Below, in pieces: positions 36,041-46,300 of a stretch of DNA of 64,000 bases. The stretch's first letter is position 1. Each line of letters opens with the position of its first letter. The translations under genes and the position numbers were made by a program. The stretch comes from Streptomyces sp. NRRL S-455. Lineage in GTDB: Bacteria > Actinomycetota > Actinomycetes > Streptomycetales > Streptomycetaceae. The stretch spans positions 1-64,000 of the forward strand of contig NZ_JOCT01000001.1 in assembly GCF_000717875.1 (NCBI RefSeq). The letters are read 5' to 3'. Below the pieces are notes generated by a model. The model was not told the origin of the DNA. It saw only the letters and a program-made list of their open reading frames with translations, and did no database searches.

Positions 36041-36961
36041 GTGACACCACGTGGCCGTCGAGAGGGCGCCTTGGTGCCCGATGCGGAGTTCCGTTCCTAC
36101 TACGGCCGTCCGATTCTCAAGCGTCCCACCTGGAAGGTGCCGGACGTGCCGGGATACCTGTTCCTGGGCGGGACGGCGGGAGCGTCGGCGACCATGGCCG
36201 TCTTCGCCGACCTGACCACGCGCCCGGAGCTGGCCGGGGTGGGTCGGCGTGTGGCCGCGGGGGGTGCGCTCGCCAGCGTGGCCGCGTTGGTTCATGACCT
36301 CGGCCGGCCCGGGCGCTTCCTCAACATGCTCCGGGTGTTCAAACCGACCTCCCCGCTGTCGGTGGGGTCCTGGATCATCGGACCGTTCTCCGCGCTGGCC
36401 ACCGCGTCGGCGGTCGCCGAGCTCACCGGGAGGTTCCCGCGGCTGGGCCGGCTGGCGGGCCTCGGCTCGGGCGTGCTCGGGCCGGCGATGTGCACGTACA
36501 CCGCCGTTCTGCTCGCCGACACCGCGGTGCCGGCGTGGCACGAGGCCTATCCCGAGCTGCCCGTCGTCTTCGGCGGCAGCGCGCTGGCCTGTGGTGCCGG
36601 AGCCGCGCTGTGCGTGCCCGGCGTCGACCACCGGCCACCCACCCGGATGGGCCTGCTGGGCGCCGGGATGGAGATCGCCGCCCTGCGCCGGATCGCGCAG
36701 CGGCTCGGGCTGGTCGGTGAACCGTACGTCAGGGGCCGGCCGGGGCGGCTGCTGAAGCTGAGCGAGGCCCTGACCGCGGCGGGGGCGGGGCTCTCACTGC
36801 TCGGCCGTCGCAGCCCCGTGGCGCCGGCCCTGGCCGGCACGGCGTACCTGGCGGCGGGCCTGTGCACGCGGTTCGGCGTCTTCGAGGCGGGCATCGCGTC
36901 CGCTGAGGACCCCAGGTACGTGGTGCTCCCGCAGCGGCAGCGCGATGAGGCGCGGCCCTGA
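36041..36961 (+). CDS. NrfD/PsrC-like membrane subunit of formate dehydrogenase
   Basis: A 306-aa integral membrane protein with about eight hydrophobic segments (YLFLGGTAGASATMAVFADL; AAGGALASVAALVHDLGRPG; SWIIGPFSALATASAVAEL; VLGPAMCTYTAVLLADTAV). The text FLNMLRVFKPTSPLSVGSW is typical of NrfD proteins, which bind or feed quinone. GTG 36041 follows GGAGGAGG; GTG 35999, overlapping the beta-subunit stop, is an alternative. It takes the place of the cytochrome b subunit FdnI, so electrons probably enter the menaquinone pool without haem. Confidence 0.9.
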   Translation: MTPRGRREGALVPDAEFRSYYGRPILKRPTWKVPDVPGYLFLGGTAGASATMAVFADLTTRPELAGVGRRVAAGGALASVAALVHDLGRPGRFLNMLRVFKPTSPLSVGSWIIGPFSALATASAVAELTGRFPRLGRLAGLGSGVLGPAMCTYTAVLLADTAVPAWHEAYPELPVVFGGSALACGAGAALCVPGVDHRPPTRMGLLGAGMEIAALRRIAQRLGLVGEPYVRGRPGRLLKLSEALTAAGAGLSLLGRRSPVAPALAGTAYLAAGLCTRFGVFEAGIASAEDPRYVVLPQRQRDEARP

Positions 36962-36983
36962 AGGACGCGCCGCCGTCGGCATG

Positions 36984-37172
36984 TCACCCCTCCGCGGAGT
37001 CCTCCGGCCGGATGTCCGCGAACTCCCACCAGGCGAGCGGCAGCCAGTCTCCGTCGACGAAGCCGTCGACGGAGCCTCCGCTGCCGCGTATGGCCACGCG
37101 GGTCCCCACCGGATACGTGGTGCCGGACAGGCCGCAGACCGGGACGAGCAGTGAGCCTAGACGTCGTGACAA
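36984..37172 (-). CDS. Small hypothetical protein
   Basis: A 62-aa protein if the TTG complementing 37170-37172 is used, preceded by AAGGAT. An ATG at 37226 would give 80 aa with a Cys/Ser-rich lead. The body, VPVCGLSGTTYPVGTRVAIR followed by GDWLPLAWWEFADIRPEDS, looks like a compact beta-rich protein with conserved tryptophans and not a random frame. It is convergent with the NrfD-like gene (22 bp) and divergent from the formaldehyde dehydrogenase. No family is recognised. Confidence 0.5.
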   Translation of the reverse strand: MSRRLGSLLVPVCGLSGTTYPVGTRVAIRGSGGSVDGFVDGDWLPLAWWEFADIRPEDSAEG

Positions 37173-37382
37173 GACAGTCGATCCTTCCGAAGAGCACGAA
37201 CAGGCCGAACAGGCCCCTGGGTGCAAATCGTCGCATCATGCACCAGTCTGGACTATGAGGCACAACACACAAGAGACCGGCCGAGCTGCGGGCCGGGGCC
37301 TTCACCGCGACGCAGGCAGCGGGTTCCGGTACTGCCGCTCCAAAGCGTTATGTATCCATTACGGGCAGTGGAGGTGCTCAGG

Positions 37383-38522
37383 ATGAGGGCTGTTGTGTAC
37401 AAGGGACCGTTCGAAGTAGCGATCGAGCAGGTGGACAATCCCAGGATCCAGCACCCGAACGACGTGATCGTCCGAGTCACGTCCACCGCGATATGCGGCT
37501 CGGACCTGCACATGTACGAGGGCCGCACCGCCGCCGAGCCGGGCATCGTGTTCGGTCACGAGAACCTCGGTGTCGTCGAGGAGGCCGGCGAGGGCGTGAC
37601 CTCGCTCAGCCGCGGTGACCGGGTGGTCATGCCCTTCAACGTGGCTTGCGGCTTCTGCAAGAACTGCACGGCGGGCTTCACGGGTTTCTGTCTGACGGTG
37701 AACCCGGGCTTCGCGGGCGGCGCCTACGGCTATGTCGCGATGGGCCCGTTCGTGGGCGGCCAGGCCGAGTACGTACGGGTGCCCTACGCCGACTTCAACT
37801 GTCTGAAGCTGCCGGAGGGCACCGAGAAGGAGACCGACTTCGTCCTGCTCGCGGACATCTTCCCGACCGGCTATCACGGCAACGAACTGGCCGACGTGCG
37901 TCCCGGCGAGAGCGTCGCGGTGTACGGCGGCGGTCCGGTCGGCCTGATGGCGGCCTACTCGGCGATGCTGCGCGGTGCGAGCAAGGTGTTCGTCGTCGAC
38001 AGGGTGGCGGAGCGGCTGCAGAAGGCCGAGGAGATCGGGGCCGTAGCGGTCAACTTCACCGAGGGCGACGCGGCGCAGCAGATCAAGGAACACACCGGAG
38101 GAGAAGGCACCGACAAGGGCATCGACGCCGTCGGCTACCAGGCCCAGGCGTCCGGCGAGGACCGCGAGGAGCCGGCGATCGTGCTGAACTCCCTCGTCGA
38201 GACGGTCCGGCCGACGGGCGCTCTCGGCATACCGGGGCTGTACGTCCCGCGCGATCCGGGCGGGCCGGACGAGCAGGCCAAGCAGGGCATGCTGCTGGTC
38301 TCCATCGGACGCGCCTTCGAGAAGGGGCTGCGGCTGGGCACCGGTCAGTGCAACGTCAAGCGCTACAACCGCCAGCTGCGTGACCTGATCATCGAGGGCC
38401 GCGCGACGCCCAGCTTCGTGGTGTCGCACGAGCTGCCTCTCGACCAGGCGCCCACGGCGTACGACAAGTTCGACAAGCGGATCGAGGGCTACACCAAGGT
38501 CGTACTCCACCCGCACGAGTGA
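37383..38522 (+). CDS. Glutathione-independent formaldehyde dehydrogenase (zinc MDR family)
   Basis: A 379-aa zinc-dependent medium-chain dehydrogenase. Zinc and active-site motifs: TAICGSDLHMYEGRTAAE, FGHENLGVVEEAGEGV, and the structural zinc region CGFCKNCTAGFTGFC. The NAD fold has VAVYGGGPVGLMAAYSAML. The text ADIFPTGYHGNELADVRPGE and the length match the formaldehyde dismutase/glutathione-independent formaldehyde dehydrogenase group. ATG 37383 follows AGG. Next to a formate dehydrogenase, it would make formate from formaldehyde. It ends in a strong terminator. Confidence 0.88.
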   Translation: MRAVVYKGPFEVAIEQVDNPRIQHPNDVIVRVTSTAICGSDLHMYEGRTAAEPGIVFGHENLGVVEEAGEGVTSLSRGDRVVMPFNVACGFCKNCTAGFTGFCLTVNPGFAGGAYGYVAMGPFVGGQAEYVRVPYADFNCLKLPEGTEKETDFVLLADIFPTGYHGNELADVRPGESVAVYGGGPVGLMAAYSAMLRGASKVFVVDRVAERLQKAEEIGAVAVNFTEGDAAQQIKEHTGGEGTDKGIDAVGYQAQASGEDREEPAIVLNSLVETVRPTGALGIPGLYVPRDPGGPDEQAKQGMLLVSIGRAFEKGLRLGTGQCNVKRYNRQLRDLIIEGRATPSFVVSHELPLDQAPTAYDKFDKRIEGYTKVVLHPHE

Positions 38523-38553
38523 GGACTGACTTTCCTCGCTCACCCCGCAGGAT

Positions 38554-38597
38554 CGAGGCCCCCTCGCCGCGTCGATGACGACAGCGAGGGGGCCTCG
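38554..38597. terminator. Terminator hairpin between formaldehyde dehydrogenase and cchI
   Basis: A perfect 14-bp stem, CGAGGCCCCCTCGC (38554-38567) with GCGAGGGGGCCTCG (38584-38597), closes a 16-nt loop that can itself fold (CGTC/GACG). It sits between convergent stops at 38522 and 38613 and marks the right edge of the selenocysteine/formate module. Confidence 0.9.
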
Positions 38598-38612
38598 CCA
38601 CGGCGCGGACCG

Positions 38613-40313
38613 TCACCGCGCCACCGCCTGGCAGTAGTCCTCGTCGGTGGCGAGGAGGTTCCGGTGCGTGTCCTCGGTCGTGATGACTCCGTCGTCGAGT
38701 ACGAGGACGCGGTCGGCCGCGTCCAGGAGGGCCGGGCTGCTGGTGATCACGACGGTGGTGCGGCCGCGGCGCAGCTTCGCGACACCCCGCGCGATGAGCT
38801 GTTCGGTGACGGCGTCGACGGCGGTCGTCGGATCGTGCAGGACGAGGATGTCGGTGTCGGCCGCCAACGCCCGGGCCAGGGAAAGCCGTTGACGCTGCCC
38901 GCCGGAGAGGTTCGCGCCCCGGTCGCGGACACCGTGGTCGAGTCCGTCCCGGTGGAGAGCGACGACATCCGTCAGCATGGACGCCTCCACGGCCTCGGGG
39001 AGTGTCCGGCTGGTGCCTGACGGGTCGATGTTCGTGCGGAGGGTGCCCGCGAAGATCTCGCCGTCGTACGGGTTCACCAGCATGTGCGCGCGAACCGCCT
39101 CGACCGCCAGGTCCCCGAGCGGCCGGCCACTGACCCGCACGACGCCCTCGTACGCGTCGGGCGGGACGTTCAGGGACAGGATCGCCGCGAGGTCGGCCGC
39201 CGCACGCGGCTGGTAGGCGGCGATCGCCACGAACTCCCCTGCGGACACCTGGAACTTGAGGTTGCGCAGGGTGCCGTACCGGACGCAGTCGAGTTCCAGG
39301 TCCCCGCCCGCGGCGGGGTGTTCCGTCCCTGGGGTGGTGACCGGTGGAGCGGTCAGGACCAGTGCCATCCGCGCGGCCGAGGCCCGGGCGATCATCACGT
39401 ATTTCGGCATCTCCGAGAACAGCCTGAGCGGTTCCATGATGAACTGCGCCAGTCCCACGGCCATGACGAGTTCCCCGATGCTGATCTGCCCGTCGAACGC
39501 CAGCCAGCCCGCCGTCAGGGTCACGGCGCCCGCTAGCACCGCGTTGAGGGCCAGCGCGGCCCCCGCGTAGGCGCCGTTCACCTTGGCGACGGTGATCGCC
39601 TGCAGCTTCGCCTCCGTGCTGGCCTTCCGGTAGGACCGGAACGCGGCGTGGTTGCCGCCGAAGCCGTGCAGCGGGCGCAGGCCGGTGATCAGGTCGGCGA
39701 CCTTCGCGCCGGCCCGGGCGACCCGCGCCTGCTGTTCCTGCGTGCTGGAACCGATCCGCCTGGACAGCACGCTGAGGACCGACATGATCGCGCCGGTGCC
39801 CACGATCACCAGCAGGCCGAGCCGGACGTCGGCCAGGCCCAGCGCGACCGCCGCCACGGCCACCGCGACCAGCGAGCTGATGAGCAGAGGCACCACCTCG
39901 ATGATGTCGGCGGTCTGGTCGGCGTCCTCGGTGGCGATGGTCAGCACCTCACCGGACTTGAGGTCGACGTCCCTGGCCACCGGCTGGAGTCCGCAGGCCG
40001 CGACCTTCACCCGCCAGCGGTGCGCCTCGGTCGTGTTGGCCTTCTGCAGGACGCGCATCCCGAACCGCCACGACAGCGACACGGTCGTGATGATCACGGC
40101 CAGAGCGGCGATGGACAGGCCGAGCGATCCGAGGCCGCGGTCCCGCATCGTGTGCTCGACGATCAGGCCGAGCGCGATCGGGAAGGCCGTCTCACCCGCC
40201 TGGTACAGGCCCATGAGGACGGTGCCCCACACCATGGCGCCGAGATTGCGGCGCAGAGCGGTCCGGAGGATGTCGGACCCCGGGCGGGGCCGCTGCGTGT
40301 CAGGAGTTGTCAT
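38613..40313 (-). CDS. cchI: ABC exporter half-transporter CchI with degenerate ATP site
   Basis: A 566-aa type I ABC exporter subunit: a six-helix membrane domain (residues about 25-310) and a nucleotide-binding domain. The NBD keeps [15 protein letters not shown] (near 468). Its Walker A is lost ([20 protein letters not shown] instead of GxxGxGKS/T, near 359), the Walker B glutamate is proline ([12 protein letters not shown]), and the H-loop histidine is missing ([13 protein letters not shown]). It cannot be active alone and should pair with CchG. The ATG complementing 40311-40313 overlaps the cchH end. Probable role: export of the siderophore or its precursor. Confidence 0.9.
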   Translation of the reverse strand: MTTPDTQRPRPGSDILRTALRRNLGAMVWGTVLMGLYQAGETAFPIALGLIVEHTMRDRGLGSLGLSIAALAVIITTVSLSWRFGMRVLQKANTTEAHRWRVKVAACGLQPVARDVDLKSGEVLTIATEDADQTADIIEVVPLLISSLVAVAVAAVALGLADVRLGLLVIVGTGAIMSVLSVLSRRIGSSTQEQQARVARAGAKVADLITGLRPLHGFGGNHAAFRSYRKASTEAKLQAITVAKVNGAYAGAALALNAVLAGAVTLTAGWLAFDGQISIGELVMAVGLAQFIMEPLRLFSEMPKYVMIARASAARMALVLTAPPVTTPGTEHPAAGGDLELDCVRYGTLRNLKFQVSAGEFVAIAAYQPRAAADLAAILSLNVPPDAYEGVVRVSGRPLGDLAVEAVRAHMLVNPYDGEIFAGTLRTNIDPSGTSRTLPEAVEASMLTDVVALHRDGLDHGVRDRGANLSGGQRQRLSLARALAADTDILVLHDPTTAVDAVTEQLIARGVAKLRRGRTTVVITSSPALLDAADRVLVLDDGVITTEDTHRNLLATDEDYCQAVAR

Positions 40314-43300
40314 CGAGGTGTCGGGCAATCGCTTCCGGGGTTCGCAGGGTGAACAGGTCTCGGATGGTGATCACCGGACCGTACTCGCGGCGGAGCAGTC
40401 CGATGAGACGTACCGCCAGCATGGAGTGCCCTCCCAGGGACACGAAGTCGCTCACCGCGCTCACCTCGTCGTCGTCCAGGTCCAGTGCCTCGGCGAAGAA
40501 CTCGCACACCACGGTCTCGGTCTCGGTTTCCGGGCCCCGCTCCCCCGCCGTGGTGAGCGCACCCAGCGGCTTGGCCTCCGGCAGCGCCTTGGTGTCAGCC
40601 TTCCCGTTCACCGTCAGCGGGATGCTGTCGACCTGGGCGTAGTGCGTGGGGCGCAGGAAGTCCGGCAGCCCGGCGCCCACCTCGGCGGCCACCGTCGCCA
40701 GGTCCGCGCCGTCGAGCACGAGGTAGGCGGCCAGCCGGTGGGCGCCGTCGACCTGCGGGTCGGGCTGGGCGACCGCGGCGACGAACCGCACCGCCGGGTG
40801 CGCCTCGAACACGGCCTCGACCTCGCCGAGTTCGACGCGGTGTCCCCGGATCTTGACCTGCTGGTCGGTGCGGCCCAGGTAGGTCAGGTTCCCGTCGGGC
40901 CGGCGCAGGACCAGGTCCCCGGTCCGGTACATGCGCTCGCCGGGTTCGCCGAACGGGCAGGCGACGAAGCGGTGCGCGGTCTGGGCGGGTTGCCCGAGAT
41001 AGCCGCGGGCGATGCCGGTGCCCGACACGTACAGCTCTCCGGGTACGCCGTCCGGCAGGGGCCGCAGCCACGGGTCGAGTACGTACACGTCCGTGTTGTC
41101 GATCGCCACGCCCACCACGGGGTCCTGGCACTCGAAGGTGCCGACGCCGAGGGTGTTGATGGTGTATTCGGTGGGGCCGTACAGGTTGTAGCCGGCCGTG
41201 CCCTCGGTCTGGGCGAGCCGCTGCCACAGCGTCGGGGTGACGGCCTCGCCACCGAGGAGGACCAGTGCGGGCCGCCGCGCCGGGTTGTCCAGCAGCCCCT
41301 CGGCGACGAGCTGTTGCGCGTAGGTCGGCGTCACGTTGATGACGTCGATGGCGTGTTCCAGGCAGTACTCGACCAACCGGGGCGCGTCACGCCGCAGCTC
41401 CTCGTCACAGATGTGCACCTCGTGGCCGTCGGCGAGCCACAGCAGTTCCTCCCACGACATGTCGAACGCGAACGACACGGTGTGCGCGATCCGGAAGACG
41501 CGGTGGCCGTGCTCGGCAAGCACCGGCTCGAAGATGCGGCGCTGGTGGTTGATCAGCATGTTGGTGAGTCCGGCGTACTCGGTCACCACGCCCTTGGGCC
41601 TGCCGGTCGATCCGGAGGTGTAGATCGTGTAGGCGGGGTGCCGCAGCCGGTGCGGGTCGTCCGGCGCGAACGACACGAACGGTTCGGCCGCCGGGAGGGG
41701 CCGGTCCAGTTCGATCAGCTCGCCGGTCAGCCGCGGGGACACCGCGCTCACCGTGAGGATCACGTCGGGGCGGGCGTCCTCGACGATGGCGGCGATCCGC
41801 TCGTCCGGGTGGTCCAGCTCCAGCGGTACGTACGCGGCGCCGACACGCAGCACGGCGAACAGCGCCACGATCGAGTCGAGGGAACGCGGGATGGCGAGAC
41901 CCACGGTCGTCTCGGGGCCGATACCGCGCCTGGCCAGCACACCCGCCACCGCGCGGCTGCGGTCCCGGAGCCCGGCGAAGGTCATGGCCGAGCCGTGGGC
42001 GACCAGCGCGACTCGCTCGGGGGCGCGGTCGGCCGCCTGGTCGAACCGGTCGACGACGGTGTCCGTGCCGATGTCCGTCCGCTCGCCCGGCGAGGGCTCC
42101 GGTCCGAGCCCGGGCAGCGCGCCGACCGGTCCGGTCGACCGTGCGAGGTTTTCGAGCACGCGCAGGTAGTCGTCCAGGAGGTGGCGGGCGTTCCCGGTGT
42201 CCTCGTCGCGGTACTCGAGCTTGACGGTGAGCCGGTCGCCCGGGGTGACGACCCAGGTGAACGGATAGTGGGTGGAGTCGTCGGCCTGGACCGAGGTGAT
42301 GCCGTGCCGGGCGTTCATCTCGGCGAAGGCGTCCATGTCCAGGAAGTTCTGGAGGACGAAGAGGTTGTCGAACAGCGTGTCGTGCCCACTGGCCCGCTGG
42401 ATCTCGCCGAGCCCCAGGTGCTCGTGCTCCATCGCCTCGACCCTGGCCGTCTGCACGGCCGACAGGTACTCACGGACCGTGTCGTCCGGCCGTGGCCGCG
42501 TCCACATGGGCACGGTGTTCAGCAGTACCCCGACGATGCCGGACAGCCCCTCGCCCTCCCGGCCGGAGACGGTCACACCGAACACCGCGTCACCGCGGCC
42601 CGTGCGGGCGCCCAGCAGCAGGCCGAACGCGCCGGTCAGTACCGTGTTCAGCGTGACGCCGTGCGCCCTGGCCGCTTCCCGCAGCAGGTCGGACTGCTCG
42701 ACGGACAGCGTGTGCACGAGCGCGCGCGGCAGGTCGTCCGAGAGGGCCGGCGCCGGCCCCGCGAGCAGCGTCGGGCCGGGGAGGCCGGCGAGGTGCTCCG
42801 CCCAGAACCGTTCCGATACGGCGGGATCCTTGGCCTGGAGCGCCCGCGCATGATCCTCGAAGCCCGGCGTGGCCGGGGTCGGAGCCGGCAACTCGCCCGC
42901 GAGCACGGCCTGATAGGCGTCGAACAGGTCCCGCAGCACGATCTCGCGGGACCAGCCGTCCCACAGCAGCAGGTGATAGCTGAGCAGCAGGCCGTCGCGG
43001 TCGTCGGGCAGGCGCACCACGGTCATCCGGATCAGCGGCGGCTCTCCCGGATCGAATCCCGTGTCGCGGTCGCGGACGCGCAGGGCGTCGACCTCCGCCT
43101 TCGTGGACAGGGCGATCGTACGGACGCCGACCCGACGGCCCGCAGCGAGCACCTGGACCGGGCTTCCGTCGCCGTCGGTGGTGAAGCCGGCGCCCACGAC
43201 CGGATGCCGGGCCATCACGTACGCCATCGCCTCGGCCAGGGCGTCGGTGTCCAGCCGCCGGTCGAAGGTGAACCAGCTCTGCGCGACGTAGTGTCCGGCC

Positions 43301-46300
43301 GTGCCGGCCATCTGGGCCTGGAAGAACAGGCCTCGCTGCAGCGGGGTGACGGGTGCCGTGCGCTCGGCCGTCGCGGCGGCGTCCGCGATGCCGTGCAGTG
43401 CGCCGAGCCAGTGCTCGGTGATCTCGTCGGGGACGCCCTCGGCGAGGGTGAACGCCGCGTGCAGGCTGCCGGTGGCCTCGTCCAGCCAGGTGTTGACCTC
43501 GACGGCGTACGGGCTGCCCTGGTCGCCGCCGGTGATCCGCAGGGCCTGGGACTCGCTGCCCCGGCCGAGGTGGTTGAACAGAACCTGCGGGCGGGCGGTC
43601 AGCAGCGGGGCCGTCTGTGGGTTGAGGTACCGGAGCCCGCCGTAGGCGACGTGTGCGCGCTCGTCCGGCTGGCGGTCGGCGATCTCGCGGGCCGCCGCGA
43701 CGGGGTCGGTGTGCGCGGTGAGCCGTACGGGCGCGATGGCGGTGAACCAGCCGACCGTACGGGTGTAGTCGTGGTGTTCGAGGGCCGGGACCCGGCCGTG
43801 TCGCTCCAGTTCGATCGCGAGGTCGGTGGGCGTCGGCTGGATGCGGGTCAGCGCGGTGCGCAGGGCTCCGCACAGCAACTCGGTGAGACCGATGCCGAGT
43901 GCGCTGGGCGCGGTCCGGGAAACGCGATCGCTGACCTCGGGCGCGAGGACGACCGTGGTCTCACGCAGTCCGCCGACGGCGGGCAGCAGCGGGGGCGCCT
44001 GGAGAGTGGTGATCCAGTGCCCGAGCCCGTCACTCGCGTGGGCGGTCTGCGACGTCAGAGCATCGGCGTACTCGGCGTAGGACGTGGTCGGCGGCGCCAG
44101 GGGCTCCCCGCGCAGGGCGGTGGCCAGGTCGTCCAGCAGGACCAGCCAGGACACCGAGTCGACGGCCAGGTGGTGCACGGTGACCACCAGGGTCCGGGTC
44201 GGCTCCAGCCACGAGAACGCGATGACGTCCCCGGACTCGGGGTCGAGGCGTCCTGCGGCCTCGTTCGCCGCCGTCGTGGCATCGGTGGTGTCCGGCCGTA
44301 CGACGGTGACAGGGTGGGCGGGTTCGGTGCGCAGCGTCCACACGCCGTGCTCGACGCGCAGCCGCAGCCGGAGCGTCGGGTGCGCGGCCACGACGGCGTT
44401 CGCCGCGCGCTCGGCGTCGGCGAATCCGGTGCCCTCAGGGGCCTGCAGCGCCCTGGCCTGGGCGAACCGGGCGAGGGATCCGCCCAGTTCGCGTTGGCGC
44501 AGGATGATCGGCGTGAGGGACAGCGGGCCGTCCTCGCGATGAGCGGGGGCCGCGGGCCGGGGTGTGCTTGTCGCCAGGTGCTCGGCGAGGGCGCGCGGTG
44601 TCTTGAGCAGGAACACGTCCCGGGGTGCGATCGGCAGTCCCTGCGCCCGGGCCCGGTTGATCAGGGTGATGGCGACGATGCTGTCGCCTCCGGCGCGGAA
44701 GAAGTCGGTGTCGGCGTTCACGGCGGTGCCGGGCAGCGTCTCGGTGAAAATCCTGGTGAGTGCGGCTACCGTCGCGGTTTCGTCCGCGGGTGCGTCGTGG
44801 CTTGTCGCGCCCCGCGGCGGAGCCGCGGTCACATACGGTCCGGCGCCCCTGAGGGTGCGTTCTCCCAAGGCCTTCCGGTCCAGCTTGCCGTTGACCGTCA
44901 GGGGTAGGGCGTCGAGCGTGAGCACCCTGCCCGGGATCATGTGTGCGGGCAGCTTGGACGACAGGCGGTCCGTGAGGTCGGTGGGCACGCTGCCCACCAC
45001 GTGCGCGATCAGGTGATCCCCGGTGTCCGCCACCGTGACGGCCACGTCGACCACACCGTCCAGTTCCCTGATCGCGGACTCGACTTCGCCCAACTCTATG
45101 CGGAAACCCTTGAGTTGAACCTGGTCATCGGCACGGCCGGCGAACTCCAGCTCGCCGCCGAGGGTCCGCCGGGCGAGGTCGCCCGTGTGGTACATGCGGG
45201 AGCCGTCGCCCGCGAACGGGTTCGCCACGAACCGGCTCGCGGTGAGCCCCGGCCTGCCCAGGTAGCCGAGTGACACCTGGTCGCCGGCGACGTAGATGGC
45301 GCCGACCCGGCCCGGCGGCACCGGCCGTAGCCGCTCGTCGAGCAGGTAGGTGACCAGGCCGGGTATCGGGCCCCCGATCGGGCTGACGTCGTCGCCGGAG
45401 TCGAAGTCCTCGTCGGTCAGCACCCGGTGGGTGACGTGGACGGTGGTCTCGGTGATGCCGTACATGTTGACCAGTTCGGGCGAGGCGCTGCCGTGCCGCT
45501 CGACCCAGCCGCGCAGCCGCCCGAGGTCCAGCGTCTCGCCGCCGAAGATGATCCGGCGCAGTGCGGGCAGCGGCTCACCGGAGTGCCGGTCGGCCTCGAT
45601 GAACTGGTAGAACGCCGACGGGGTCTGGTTGAGCACGGTCACCCCGCGCTCGCGGACCAGCCGGTGGAAGTCCACCGGGGAGCGGGTCAGGCCGTACTCC
45701 GGAACCAGCAGCTCACCGCCGTACGCCAGGGCGCCCCACAGCTCCCAGACCGCGAAGTCGAAGGAGAAGGAGTGGAACTGGACCCACACGTCGTGCGGTC
45801 CGAAGTCCATGTCCGGCTGGGTGTTGGCGAGCAGCGTCACCACACTGGAGTGCGGGACGACGACACCCTTGGGCCGGCCGGTCGATCCGGATGTGTAGAT
45901 CACGTAGGCCGGGTCGTGCCAACTCGTTTCGGGCTCAGGGGACTCCCCGGCCGACACCTCGTCGCCCTGCACGAGCACCCGGGCCGCAACACCCGCCCTG
46001 GCCAGCAGCTCCGTGAAGCGGTCCCGCTGCTCGCGGTCGACGAGGACGACCTGCGGAGCGGCGTCGGCGAGGATGTACTCCAGCCGTTCGTCCGGGTACG
46101 CCAGGTCCAGCGGCACATACGCGCCGCCCGCGCTGACGACGGCGACCAGGGCGACGACCTGCTCCAGGGAGCGCGGTACGGCGACGGCGACCCGCTTGCC
46201 CGGCCCGACACCGGCCGTGCGCAGGGTGGCCGCCAGGTCGCTTTTCGCAGCGGCGAGTTCGCCGTACGTCAGGCTCCGGGTGCCGCCGTCGAGTCCGCAC

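Noticed and set aside
27300..38522. Transposon, integron or integrative element carrying the sel/fdh module
   Set aside because: No transposase, integrase, terminal inverted repeats or duplicated target site could be seen at either edge. tRNA-Sec is inside the module and no duplicated tRNA end was found.
39652..44907. Very long plus-strand open frame opposite cchH and cchI
   Set aside because: It is the antisense frame of the NRPS, kept open by high GC3; low-complexity Gly/Arg/Val protein, no ribosome site, no domain. The minus strand encodes clear NRPS domains.
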